DNA of 64,000 nucleotides. Origin: Yamagishiella unicocca (lineage: Eukaryota; Chlorophyta; Chlorophyceae; Chlamydomonadales; Volvocaceae). Both the position numbers and the translations under genes were made by a program. Every line of letters begins with the position of its first letter. Position 1 is the first letter of the stretch. Of this stretch, positions 1-9,930 are shown piece after piece. A model generated the notes under the pieces. It made no database searches. It was not told the DNA's origin and worked only from the letters and a program-made list of their open reading frames with translations. Where the stretch lies: the NCBI GenBank assembly GCA_003116995.1, contig BDSL01000070.1, forward strand, positions 434,001 to 498,000, given 5' to 3'.

Positions 1-205
1 GCCCCGCCCTCAGCCAAAGAAGCTAGCAGAGCGCCTCACCAAGCCGAATTAACCCAGAACGGGCCAGTAACCAGCCCGGAAGGAGGAGGAGAATATGTAA
101 GCTCCCGCAGGAGCATCGGCCAGCCGGGACCTTATCAGAATGATTCGGCGATAACTGCCCTGGGCCGTAAGCCCCCCTGGTCCTCCTACAGGGTCATAAT
201 CATCT

Positions 206-290
206 GTGACACGTACTACGGTAATAGTACGTGTTACAGTGGGCTCCAGACCAAAAGGCAAAAGCATCGGGCACATCGCCGAGGTGTCCA
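206..290 (-). mobile_element. LINE 3'-end fragment (family A)
   Basis: This matches the shared terminal module of family A in reverse orientation: a GTTACAGTGGG(C/T)TCCAGACC block followed by a stretch reading GCATCGGGCACATCGCC. The same end recurs near 2.5, 2.6, 5.6, 6.0, 9.7, 29.6 and 31.0 kb, each time attached to a different length of upstream sequence. A common 3' end with variable 5' truncation is the usual pattern of non-LTR retrotransposons. Assignment to a LINE is inference. Confidence 0.5.
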
Positions 291-526
291 GAGGTAGTGG
301 CAGTAACCGTTACGGTAGTGAGGCCCCCTACACTGGTTTGCTCTATGGCTGCCACCTGGCTGTCACAGGTCCGTGGTGTTTGATCGTGCCGATTTGCGCT
401 TGGGGACTTCTTGATTGCGTCCGAGGCGGATGTGCAGATGTCGTTGCCAGCGGGCTGGAGGGGGCTTGTCATACGGGTCTTAGATCCGCGGTCAACAGCA
501 GCGAAGACGTTCCTGGGGCTTGATCG

Positions 527-1246
527 GTGGCGGGAATGTATGGGGGTGCTGGAAGCTTTGCTAGCCGAGGTGCCAACCCCGTGGAGGCAAGCAGCGGCGC
601 GGGTGATGCCGGTTTCCTCCCAGAGTATACCCCACGCTATACCGGGGATGGAGGAAGTGGGGTCCATGCTCACCGCACGGTTGGGGTGGCGGCTGGGAGG
701 GGGGAGCCGCTGGCGCTACGGCATATGACTGTTCGGGTTGGGACGGCTGTGCAACTGGTCGAGTTCGCGGACGCCCGGCAGGCCGCGCATGAGAAGTTTG
801 TGCGCGAAGCGCTTGGGGGTACCGGGCCTGTCCTGCCAGCGGCCCTGAATGCCCTGCAGCAAGTGTTCCGGCGCCTCTGGTCTGGTCTGAAGTGGGAGCC
901 GGCCTGTAAGGAGGGGTGGTGGCGGTTGGCTGTGGATGGGATCCCCCTCCTCGGGAATTCCCCCCGCCTACACCACTTTTGGTTCTGCCCGGTGGCTCAA
1001 GCAGTGATTGCCCAACTCGAGACCCAGCTCGGTGCAGGGGTGACACGGGCGCAAGTTTGGTTGGTGCAAGCACCTCCCGGGGTACAGTCCTGCGTCTGGG
1101 ATGTAGTAGTCCTGGCGGCTATTACGGCCATGGAGGTGGGGCGCCGGTTGATGGCCGCGGCCTTGAAAAGGGCGGCTTGTTGTAGGCTAAAGTCCAACTG
1201 TTGGGGGCAGTCAGAACTACCGTTTAGAGAAACAGCAAGTGTTTAA
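527..1246 (+). mobile_element. LINE reverse-transcriptase C-terminal fragment, copy 1
   Basis: The open frame of about 239 codons has, in its second half, the layout of the region after the reverse-transcriptase domain of plant and algal LINEs. A HHFWFCPVA segment near residue 150 resembles the His/Cys zinc-binding motif of the zf-RVT type. It is followed by a conserved Trp-rich block (QVWLVQAPPGV, then CVWDVVVLAA). Related sequence lies at about 3.02-3.56 kb and, reversed, at about 4.38-4.55 kb. No catalytic YxDD motif is visible, so this is a 5'-truncated relic. LINE origin is likely; the clade is not determined. Confidence 0.6.
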
Positions 1247-1771
1247 CAACACTGACAGTGCTGTAGCAGTACGACAGCCGGCTCAGTGGGTAACGACAGA
1301 CCGTTAGACCCAGTTCTCCAAACGATGCAGAAACAGTCAGCCCAGGACAGATTCCCAACTGTGACAGATTCACAGTTCCAGTCTGTAACGGCAGAGTTAC
1401 AGCCTTCAGAGACGTACGTCAGTAGTGTACGTCGAACAGGCAGAATTGGCGGGAAACAGATCATTGTCGCCATCACGTTAAGTCCAGAACGTGATACAAC
1501 ACGGCTGCTGGTGGTCCCCCTCTTACTCCGGGTAGCGGCCTTACTTTCTCGCAATACCGGTAATTGGAATCGCGCTATCCGCTATCCTGTGGAATAATTA
1601 GGAATCGTTACTACTGAACTTGAAAAATGTTCCACGTCATTAGTTCCCTGCAGCCCTACCCTTGTCGTGCGTCGTGCGTGTTACTCTGTGTTACTTACTG
1701 ACCGGCTCGAGCCGCTGCTGCCGCCGCTGCAGGCACGCAGCAGCACCGCGGTTCACACAAACTGCGTAGCT

Positions 1772-1945
1772 ATGGCGACGGCACCATCGTCATCACCCCC
1801 TGCTGCTCCTGGTCAAGGAGACCTGGCGCAGCGGCTCCACATCGGGAAGGCCCTGGGAGCAGGAGCGTTCGCAACAGTATATCGTGCTGTGTACGATGGC
1901 CAGCCTGTTGCGCTGAAGGTCCTCCAGCCCCAGCACGCCCCTAGC
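1772..1945 (+). pseudogene. Protein kinase N-terminal exon, truncated by repeat
   Basis: An ATG at 1772 opens a short Ala/Pro/Ser-rich leader, then a Gly-rich loop (GKALGAGAFATVYRA) and a VALKV strand whose Lys would be the ATP-anchoring residue. These are kinase subdomains I and II. After about residue 58 (QPQHAP) the frame runs into sequence also present, reversed, near 6.3-6.4 kb, and no later kinase motif (HRD, DFG) follows. No splice donor is obvious at the break. It is either an exon separated from its gene by an insertion or a dead fragment. Serine/threonine or dual-specificity (TKL-like) type is a guess from the loop. Confidence 0.5.
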
Positions 1946-2125
1946 ACCCAGGAGGGCTGCCCCGTCCCTTCTGGATCGTGCCGTTCGCCGTGGGGTGGTG
2001 GAGTTTTGGGCCCTTCTGAGGGGCTTTGCTGCGCTGGGGCTTCCCCAGAAAGGCTGGGATGCAGTGGGGCCTCGGCATCCTTTCTTGCGGGTTGTTGCCA
2101 GTCGCCTCGTGTGCGGGGGACAGGC

Positions 2126-2536
2126 TGAGGTACTGGTGGATTCGTGATCGGCCTGAGTTGTTTTGGCGAACGGGGTTTCCTGTGCTTCATACTTTCCGGC
2201 TCTAAAGGCGTGTTGAGCCCTGTTTGGGATCCGTGCCTTATGGGATGAGAGGTGGCGGGTTCCGATGTTTGCATCGTTGCGGCGCTTCACTGGTTCGTCG
2301 GGTGATGGGTGTTAGGTTGGTTGGTGGCCAGTTCCTGATAGGGGAGCCTCTAGTGCAAATTCCCCCTGGGGTGCTGGCTGCTGCTCAGTGTGCCTACAGC
2401 CTGTCGCTTTGGTGTTCTGGTGGTTTGCCTTTGTTCCGGTGCATGTCGGTCTTTGTTTCCTCCGTCTTTTTCAGTGTCAGGCGATGCGCCCGATGGTTCT
2501 ACCTCTTGGTCTGGAACCCACTGTAATCGTTACAAC
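2126..2536 (+). mobile_element. LINE 3'-end fragment (family A), long copy
   Basis: About 0.4 kb ending in the family A terminus, which reads CCCACTGTAATCGTTACAAC. It is matched over roughly 330 bp, in reverse, by 6001-6310, and in part by 30983-31190. It lies directly behind the broken kinase exon and so probably caused or followed its truncation. Confidence 0.5.
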
Positions 2537-2643
2537 AACCAATTGCGATGTTGCATGATGCTAATTGGCCCCGATTGGAGGTTGTTGTAACGATTACAGT
2601 GGGTTCCAGACCAAGAGGTAGAACCATCGGGCGCATCACCCGC
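2485..2643. repeat. Tail-to-tail inverted pair of LINE ends
   Basis: The last 55 or so bases of the plus-strand family A copy (2485-2540) are repeated in reverse at 2586-2643, separated by about 45 bp. This gives a perfect or near-perfect foldback. It looks like two elements inserted with their 3' ends facing each other. Confidence 0.7.
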
Positions 2644-3019
2644 GAGGTGTTGGCTTCCCGGCCTGCAAGGGCCCGCCTCTCCGTCCTAAACTCCGTTAGC
2701 TGTGTGAGCTAGGGGCAGTAGGTACTAGGGGACCAGCTTGGTGGTTGCCAAGTCATGTCATGCCTCTCAGAGAGACGTAATGCAGCACTACAGATAGCGT
2801 ACCAAAACCACCTCCACTTCAGGGGTGGTCGGTGGCCCAGAACCGCCGGCCACCCCTCCATCCCCAGGCTGCGAGGGTCCACGCTGGACTGCCGGGAGCA
2901 CGGGGTTCTCCCAAATGGGCATATTCCAACATACGCCCGGGGCCTGGGACCAACGGCGTTTCCCCAGCAGCGTCCTGTACTTCCTGCAACCCAACCAGCC
3001 CAGCAAGTTCGCACATGCT

Positions 3020-3560
3020 CCGCGGTGCCGACCCTGTGGAAGCAAGCCGCGGCGCTGGTGCTGCCGTTGAGCTCTCAGGGTGTGTATCCTCGCGGTGACG
3101 CTCGGCGGGCCGCGCATGAGCTGTTTGTGCGCGAAGCGCTTTGGGGCACCGGGCCTCTCCCGCCAACGGCCCTTATCGCCCTGCAGCGAGTGTTCCGGCG
3201 GCTCTGGTCTGGGGTGAAGTGGGAGCCTTCCATAAGGAGGGGTGGTGGCGACTGACTGTGGATGGGATCACTCTTCTCGGGAACTCGGATATGCGGGGGT
3301 AGCGGCTACTCCCTGTGGGTGTGGTGCGCCGGCTGGGGAGCGTCCAGGGGAGGTTGCCCCTCGCCTGCACCACTTCTGGTTCTGCCCGGTGGCTCATGCT
3401 GTGGTTGGCCAACTAGAGGCCCGGCTTGATGCAGGGGTCTGGAGCCCACTGTAACAAGTACAACAATAACGGGCGCAGGTTTGGTTGGTGCAGGCACCCC
3501 CAGCCGTGCAGCCCTGTGTCTGGGATGTGGTGGTCCTGGCTGCTATTACAGCTATGTTAT
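3020..3560 (+). mobile_element. LINE reverse-transcriptase fragment, copy 2 (decayed)
   Basis: Parallel to copy 1 (FVREAL, then GTGPL, then VFRRLWSGVKWEP) but broken by frameshifts and stop codons after about 3255. Between 3440 and 3471 it carries about 31 bp of the family A terminus (GGAGCCCACTGTAACAAG then ACAACAATAA), absent from copy 1 at the equivalent place (about 1043). This looks like a second, extremely 5'-truncated insertion nested in the first. Confidence 0.55.
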
Positions 3561-3645
3561 GGCTGCGGTAAAGGGTTCCCACCATAACAGCCAGCCAGTG
3601 ATGGGCACTCACACGACGACTGGAGCAAAGTAGCCGAAGCAAAAC

Positions 3646-3732
3646 TGGAGTCGGAGGGCATTGATCCCCCTACCTCCCGCACATCATGCGGCGCTTGCTA
3701 AGCGGGCGCTCTACCATTTGAGCTACGACCCC
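3646..3732 (-). tRNA. tRNA-Ala (AGC), with intron
   Basis: On the minus strand the gene starts GGGGTCG and ends CGACTCC plus discriminator A, giving a 7-bp acceptor stem with one G-U pair. The A box (TAGCTCAAATGG) and B box (GATCAATGCC) are present. The anticodon arm is CCCGC/GCGGG with loop TTAGCAA, so the anticodon is AGC. About 14 extra bases sit between the loop and the 3' strand of the anticodon stem, directly after position 37, the canonical site of nuclear tRNA introns. The 87-nt length equals 73 plus this intron. Confidence 0.9.
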
Positions 3733-3742
3733 GTGCCTCACA

Positions 3743-3813
3743 TGCACTAGCCGAGAATCGAACTCGGGTCTGGTCCGTGGCAAGGACCTATGCTACCACT
3801 ATACCACTAGTGC
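3743..3813 (-). tRNA. tRNA-Gly (GCC)
   Basis: This 71-nt gene on the minus strand has a perfect 7-bp acceptor stem (GCACTAG with CTAGTGC), a D-arm/A box (TAGTGGTATAGTGG), an anticodon loop TTGCCAC giving GCC, and a T arm GTTCGATTC. It lies 10 bp upstream of the tRNA-Ala on the same strand, so the two may form a small cluster. No intron is seen. Confidence 0.93.
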
Positions 3814-3883
3814 TGATGCAATCTATTTTGATTCAGAGATTTTCTTCCCGCAAAAAAGATTGTATGTTGGAGGTGCTTTTTTG

Positions 3884-4020
3884 CCACTGTAACGCGGTCT
3901 CTCTCTCTCTCTCTTTCCCGCCGGGATAAGGGCGGGTGCCGCCTGTCGTGCGGCCACTGTAACGCGGTCTCTCTCTCTCACAGACGCGGTCTCTCTCTCT
4001 CTCAGAACGGCGTAGTTGGA
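3884..4020 (+). repeat. Duplicated CT-rich segments
   Basis: The block GCCACTGTAACGCGGTCTCT, followed by a (CT)n run, occurs at about 3884 and again at about 3952. A third partial ACGCGGTCTCTCT copy lies at about 3984. It is upstream of the tRNA-Gly gene and has no coding potential. Confidence 0.6.
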
Positions 4021-4374
4021 GGCGCACAGAACGGCGTACCGGGTGAGTGGGCCCCCCAGCGAGGGATAAAACAAGGTGAAGGGGTGTTGCCCGCCTTTCC
4101 TCCCAGAGAAGGCAAGAGCCACTGGGGAACGAAGAAAAAAGAAGCAAGGGGGAAGCTGCCACCACGCACCCGCCCGAGGCTGATCATGAACTCAAACTCA
4201 CATCCATATCATCCACCACCGGCCCCTCACACGCAAGGCGACCGGAAACTACCTGCACAAGCAGGGGTGCCGAGGCCCCACGCACAGCAGCACACTCCTT
4301 CCAGCACAATCCCAACACCACCGCAAATGAACCCCGCAAAAGGGGCCACCACCCCACGGTGGATGGCACCATCC

Positions 4375-4550
4375 TGGATAACAAACCCGGTGACCTCTTC
4401 AGGGCCGCAGCCATGACCCAGCACCCAACCTCCGTGGCAGTAACAGCTGTCAAGGCCATCACATCTCAGACAAATGGTTGTACGGCAGGGGGGATCTGCA
4501 GCAACCAGACAGCAACCAGACCTGCACCAAGGTCCATCCTTCACCAATCC
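4375..4550 (-). mobile_element. LINE reverse-transcriptase fragment, copy 3 (decayed)
   Basis: Read on the minus strand this repeats the C-terminal Trp-rich block of copies 1 and 2 (VQVWLL, then ALTAVTATEVGCWVMAAALKR) with frame shifts between the pieces. It is a relic. Confidence 0.5.
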
Positions 4551-4639
4551 GGACCGCAAATGGGTCAACGAACCACATCTTGAGGAGCCGCCAGATATAA
4601 CCAGATGTAGATAATTCGAGGGGGTAGCCCCCCGGTTCT

Positions 4640-5050
4640 AGTAATGCTTCGTCCTTTTGGGAGTCAGCTTGGACACATGTTTCACTGGTACATATGTTGT
4701 CAGACGTTTTCACTGCGAACATGCGTGGCATATGTCGCAGCCTGTCGCAGCTATTTCATCCAGCCATACCGTAAAGGTTTCGCTCATTTGTGCCCCCGCA
4801 GCTCGCTCGATTATCTTCCTTTCCGTTGCTCGTTCGCTTGGTGGACAGCCCGCCGGAAATGTTGCTGCCGAAGGCGCCACAGTCACCTGGTGCGGCAGCG
4901 GTCGACCCGTGTTAATCATACCGTGTACGCTACGTACATGCAGGCTCTCATAGTCTTTCCGGAGCAGGCATGGAATTATGGCCATTTCTCTGTGCGGCTT
5001 TGGGCGTTTGGGCTTACCCGCAGGTAAGGCGGCCGCCTGTAGTGCTGTGC
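4640..5050 (+). other. Unassigned stretch with short open frame
   Basis: A plus-strand open frame of about 98 codons at 4657-4953 has mixed composition with several Cys residues. I do not recognise it. It has no clear splice sites or start context, and may be an exon of an unknown gene or chance. Confidence 0.15.
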
Positions 5051-5170
5051 CCATCCACGAGCCCAGTGTTTCGACCGAAAGCGGCTCAGCGATGAACGTA
5101 ACTAGCTAGGCAGGGGTGTATATGCAGCGGATAAAATTACACGCACGCACCTCCTGCCGGCACCCTGTCG

Positions 5171-5462
5171 AAGCAGAGGGTGGGCATCCCCCCTGGATTA
5201 GTTTAGGCGTCGGTCACGGTGGCGTATTGGGATTAGCAACCTGCGTATTGGAAACCGCGCCCCGGCGTATTGGGATTAGCAACCTGCGTATTGGAACGGC
5301 GGCCCCGGTGTATTTGGATTGCTGCCCTGAGTATTGGAACGGCCGCCCCGGCTTATTAAGATCGCTGCCCTGCGGATAAAAAACCGCCCTTGGATTAGAA
5401 AATGACTTATCCGCTGTGACCGCCGGATAAGTGGATTAGTGCCTCATGCCCACCCTCTGCTT
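5171..5462. mobile_element. Small element with 17-bp inverted ends and internal repeats
   Basis: AAGCAGAGGGTGGGCAT at 5171-5187 is perfectly inverted at 5446-5462. Between them, about 52-bp units built on GCGTATTGG, GATTAGCAACCTGC and GCGCCCCG occur three to four times with growing divergence (5221-5385). The layout resembles a non-autonomous DNA element. No convincing target-site duplication is seen. Confidence 0.45.
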
Positions 5463-5616
5463 GCTGTTTCCTCTGGGCTCTCGGTTGTGAGGCTCTGGGT
5501 GGTTTGTCTTTCGGAACCGTCGGTTTCCTCTGCTTTCCTTTTCTTTTTCAGTGTCAGGCGATGCGCCCGATGGCTCTACCTTTTAAGGTCTGGAGCCCAC
5601 TGTAACGATTACAACA
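5463..5616 (+). mobile_element. LINE 3'-end fragment (family A)
   Basis: Contains TTTTTCAGTGTCAGGCGATG, then GCCCGATGGCTCTACC, and ends GGAGCCCACTGTAACGATTACAACAAC. It is 5'-truncated. Confidence 0.55.
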
Positions 5617-5816
5617 ACTAATAAGTCACCCAGCCACCTTCCTCCAGCAGGCGTATCGATTGATGAGGAGGAGGCTTGAACATGCATGGCCTCCCCCCGC
5701 AACGCAGCACAACGCGACCACAACGAGCCCCCGTCCCTTCCCGTTCGCAGCCGCCGCACCCACAGCAGCAGCCGCTGGTCTAGGGTATCTAGGGCGGGCG
5801 GCGATGCATGCCAGAC

Positions 5817-5965
5817 GACGCAATCCATCACCAAGCAATCCATCACCAAGCAATCCAACATCAAGCAATCCAAAATCAAGCGATCAAACATCAAGCAATA
5901 ATCCAACATCAAGCAATTCAACATTAAGCCTTCCAACATCAAGCCTAGCCTTCCAACATCAAGCA
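5817..5965 (+). repeat. 14-15-bp tandem repeat
   Basis: About ten degenerate copies of CAATCCAACATCAAG. One frame translates to a Ser/Asn/Thr/Pro-rich run, which is a by-product of the repeat and not evidence of a gene. Confidence 0.8.
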
Positions 5966-6000
5966 TAGCTGGCCTGCCGAGTGAACCTTATCACAGCTAG

Positions 6001-6560
6001 TTGTAACGGTTACAGTGGGTTCCAGACCAAGAGGTAGAACCATCGGGCACATCGCCTGACACTGAGAAAAACGGAGGAAACAAAGACCGACATGCACCGG
6101 CGGAACAAAGGCAAACCACAAGAACACCAAATCGACAGGCCGTAGGCACACAGAGCAGCAGCCAGTATCCCAGGGGGAATTTGCACTAGAGGCTCCCCTA
6201 TCAGGAACCGACCACCAAAATCCCAGCAACCGACGAACCAGTGAAGCGCCGCAACGATGCAATCATCGGGACCAGCCACCTCTCATCCCAAAAAGCACGG
6301 ACCCCTAGCAGGGCTCAACGCGCATATAGAGCCGGAAAGTAAGAAGCACGGGAAACCCCACTCGACAACCCGGGCCGACCACGAATCCACCAGTACCTCA
6401 GCCGGTGGTACAGCTAGTAGTGAACGAAATGCGCTAGCGGCGCGGGGCAAGGGTGTAACGAGCGAGCGGCTACGAACACGTGGGCTCGCCGCTGCCACCA
6501 CAATCGGTCTCCACCACGCACGGTGCATTGTGGTGGAGTGCCAGTCAGCCGACGGTAGGT
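6001..6560 (-). mobile_element. LINE 3'-end fragment (family A), long reverse copy
   Basis: Starts (minus-strand 3' end) at TTGTAACGGTTACAGTGGG and follows the sequence of 2126-2536 in reverse through landmarks such as TTTGCACTAGAGGCTCCCCT and CCACGAATCCACCAGTACCT. Scattered differences indicate an old insertion. Confidence 0.55.
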
Positions 6561-7047
6561 GGTGATAATTTCGACCACCAGCCAGCGGATAGGCGGCGCG
6601 CGGCAAGCCATGGTCCAACAGCTAGCTACCCACATGCGAGCAGTGGCCCGTCGCCCCCCGCTCTATCTTGAGGCATTGAGACGTTGTGCAGCTGCCCGTT
6701 TGGTGCACGCCAAGCATCATGCAGCAGCTAGCAGCTAAATGAACCTAAGGCTGAGGCCGCGGCTGTATGTGGATACTGCTGTGCAGCACGGCCGAGTGGT
6801 GCGAGGGGGAAGTGAGTCGTCGCCGGATGTACGACGGAACCATCTGGTACTGTACGACACTCCATCATGTACCTAATGCAAAGTACGGTGTTTCGTTTCG
6901 AGGACGAAGGTTCGTTGCCACGGCGGTGAGCCGGAGGATGGAGCGATGTGGAGCAACGCTGGCCACAGGAGGGGGCGGGCATCATGCATGTGCCGCTGCT
7001 CGCGTGCACTTTGTCAGAAGGATGTCATACAAGGGCGGGTTTCCCCT

Positions 7048-8948
7048 TCAGTAGGCGGTGAACATGTCCTCAAACACCTTGTAGTGGCTGCTCATACCCA
7101 GGCCCTCGTACTGCGGCATACATGGGGGGCGATCGGGACCCACCGACCCAGAGGGCGGGGCAGGGCAGAAGGCTGGAGGTAAGGTTGCAGACTGGCATAC
7201 GAACGTTACGCTTTGATCGCCATGTCGGACGAGTGACCGCGGGTTGGGGGCAAGCCCGGCGGGCGACGGGGACTAGATGCTGCTGGAGGTGAACGTGACG
7301 CGTCAGGGGACCCGGACGAGGGGTGCGCGTCAGAGGTGCCCCACCAGACGAGGGTGCATGCCCGCCTGTCGGTTCGTCCAAGTGCCCTCAACATCTAACT
7401 CCTCCTGCCCTCTAGCCCTCAATGACTGCTCCTGTCTGCTTGCTTGCCCTCAACAACTGTCTCTGCCGGCTTGCCCTCAACAACTGCCCTGCCCGCTTGC
7501 CCTCAATAACTGTCCTTGCCCGCTTTCTCGCCCTTGCCGCCCTCCAATCGACGGAACTCCACTGACCCGTTACGCGTTCCCCACACGCACACTCGAACCG
7601 CGCGCCAGAACCCATCGCCACCTTCGCCTCCACACCCGCCGTCCTGCCTTCTCATCAGCCCCTCCTGTCACCCTACACTACGCCCGTCGGCGTGTATATG
7701 ACCACGTATTTCCTCTCTGCCCCGCAGTCGTCGCTCGACCCCGCCCGAGCACCGACCCGCCCCGCATTGCAACCCGCCGCGCCACCCGCCTCCTCACCGC
7801 CCCATGTGCCCGCGTGTTGTCGACATCGGCGTACAGTCGCAGCCCCGAGGCGCCCGCCACCTGGGCCTCACGCCGCACGTGCGCGTACAGCGACTTGAAG
7901 TGGCCGAGCCGGCGGTGGTCCGGATGCACGTACACACTCTGGATCCACCAGATGTCGGAGGCGCGCCTTCGTCCACGTGTGGTGAGGCAGGCAGCAGGAC
8001 GCGCAGAGGGCAGGCGGGTGTGGCGGGAGAGGGCAGGCGGGAGAGGGCAGGCGGATGTGGCGGGAGAGGGGAATGCGAAAGGGGGGTGCCGCGGGGTTGG
8101 TCGGCGGAGGAGGCGAGGTGGCCCCTGGGCGCAGTGTCCAAATAAATGAAATAAACAGACCGGACGCGGCGACGAAAGCATTATAGTGGGGGCCGCTAGC
8201 TAAGAACGGGCGGTGCCAATCCATGTTTCCCATTTGTAGGTAGGGGGCTGGGTTAAGGAGAATGGGAGGTTGGAGCTCAGGTGAACACTGACGATGCTTG
8301 CGGTCGTACGTAGGGGTTGTAGGCGGGTGAGGGAAGGCCGGAAGGACAGGGCGGCGGTGTCTGTTCTGCTGGTGGCGGGCTAGGAAAGTAGCGAGGGATG
8401 GTGACGGAGGCATTATAATATGCTCCACGTTAGCATTACCACACCAATGCACGCGGACGGGAGCAGCCGTGTGTCATGCCGGTATATGGGGAAGGATCGC
8501 AGCAGCAGCAGCAGCAGCAGCAGCACGCAGCAGCAGCAGCAGCAATCTGAGCGGGTGAGGCGGCCTACTTCTCGCTCACCAGTCTGACCACTCGAAGGTG
8601 ATCATCAGCTGCGCCACCACCTGTCCATCGGCGGCTTCCAACAGGTAGTACGAAGCCGACACTCGACCCTCTAGCACTGCCCGTGCCCCGGCCACCAACG
8701 TATCGTGGGGTAGGTCGATGTTCTCTGTTTCCTGAATGGACATTTTGGAAAGGCAGGGCGGAAGTCGCCGGATTGCCAGGTTGATTGTGGATTCTGTGTG
8801 CCCAGGCTTTGGAATCCACGCAACATGACATACTCTATGTGATACAAGTACATACCTTCCCCATAGATGCATTGAATTTGACGACCGTGTCAAGATCAGC
8901 GAGGACACCTTTGCGAATTGTTACGGCTAGTGCGGCAGCGTCGGCCAT
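7048..8948 (-). CDS. GNAT-family N-acetyltransferase, 4 exons, 158 aa
   Basis: Exons from the start: 8856-8948, 8580-8731, 7798-7966, 7048-7110. Each joins at GT-AG with matching phase, giving 158 codons plus stop. The ATG at 8948 opens a short beta-alpha unit. Exon 2 ends in EWSDW, which continues across the intron as RASDIWWIQSVYV (residues 83-95). HPDHRRLG (96-103) is the acetyl-CoA pyrophosphate-binding motif A. LRLYADVDNTRAH and YEGLGM near the end are the motif B region and the beta-6/7 hairpin. The EWSDWR plus WWIQSVYV signature is shared with small bacterial-type GNAT enzymes, so a soluble amine or protein acetyltransferase is expected; the substrate is unknown. It stands alone between LINE debris and IFT121. 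Confidence 0.88.
7405..7530. repeat. Intronic minisatellite in the GNAT gene
   Basis: Degenerate 25-27-bp units around GCTTGCCCTCAACAACTG(T/C)C lie in the last intron (7111-7797). They give rise to a false Leu/Cys/Pro open frame on the plus strand. Confidence 0.7.
8499..8545. repeat. (CAG)n tract next to GNAT splice donor
   Basis: Two (CAG)n runs, interrupted once by CACG, lie within about 30 bp inside the donor (8574-8579) of the second intron. On the transcribed strand this reads (CTG)n. Confidence 0.85.
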
Positions 8949-9160
8949 TTCGTGTAAAGAGCTGCTTGTATGTTTATTGATAAATCCAAAAACACCAGCC
9001 GATGATAGGGAAAATATGAGTTGCCGCTGCTGCTGGAGCTGCCCGACTATCGTATGACCTTAGGCTGGCGATCGACGGTTACCAGTATATTAAAAGTGTC
9101 GTTGGTGTCGTTGGTATGATGGGTTCTGCCCCGTCCAGCCTTCTCCTCAAGTCCCAAGCG

Positions 9161-9930
9161 AGTGCAACTTGACCGTTACACCCTAGTTTCGGGGCGAAGT
9201 CTGGCAGTTAGGCGCCTACGACCCCTCAGAACTACTACATTTGTACTTATAATTAGTGTATATGTGCTAAACATTTCCGTCTGGGGCTTTGCTGTGCAAA
9301 GCGGAGCGGTTCGGGACCTTTACTTGCAGCCGTGCTAGAACTAGGGCCATGTCCACCGCAGATTGCCCAAACCAGCTCACTATGGGCATACCTATAGCAT
9401 GGAGCCAAGGCGTTGTGGTATGAGAGAGCGAGCTCGCCTCGGGCTCGTCTCGCGCATCTCGCGATGGCCAAGCCAGGCCAAGGGGGCTTGCGGCTTTCCC
9501 TCAGGTATGCACCGGGCCTGCCGCGCGAACCCGAGGGACCTCTACCCTTGCCGTGATTTAGGGAGCAATTTACGGTATGGGTTGACAATTCTTGTAAGAA
9601 GGTACGCAACCCTTGGTCGGGGTTGTTGGTGGTTTGCCATATCTCGGTCGACTGGTTTGTACTTCTTCCTGCGTCTCTTTCGGTGCCATTCGATGTGTCT
9701 GAGGGCTCTACCTTATGGTCTGGGGCCCACTGTAGCAGTTAATACTACCGGTATGATCCCATGGATGCGTTCCAACAACCGACGGCAGCCGCGACCCAAG
9801 TGGCTGCCACATCCGGGCAGGGACTAAGTGCCACCGCTCAAACGGTTTTCAATGGAGTTCTGAAGGGTCGTAGGCGCTAAACGCCTAACGTCGCGCCGAA
9901 ACCAGGGGTCAACGGCGAAGTTGTACTCCC
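9161..9930. mobile_element. Foldback-type element with about 75-bp inverted arms
   Basis: The left arm, 9161-9238, and the right arm, 9850-9930, are imperfect inverse copies. Both contain CAACTT, a TTTCGG(G/C)GCGA segment and GCGCCTACGACCC(C/T)TCAGAACT. Between them lies unrelated sequence, including a family A LINE end (about 9590-9745) ending GGGGCCCACTGTAGCAGTT. No transposase is visible, so this is a non-autonomous or decayed DNA element. Outer boundaries and target duplication are not resolved. Confidence 0.5.

Noticed and set aside
7277..8149. 290-codon plus-strand open frame
   Set aside because: It overlaps the GNAT exon 7798-7966 on the other strand, and its sequence is translated intronic minisatellite and GC-rich shadow.
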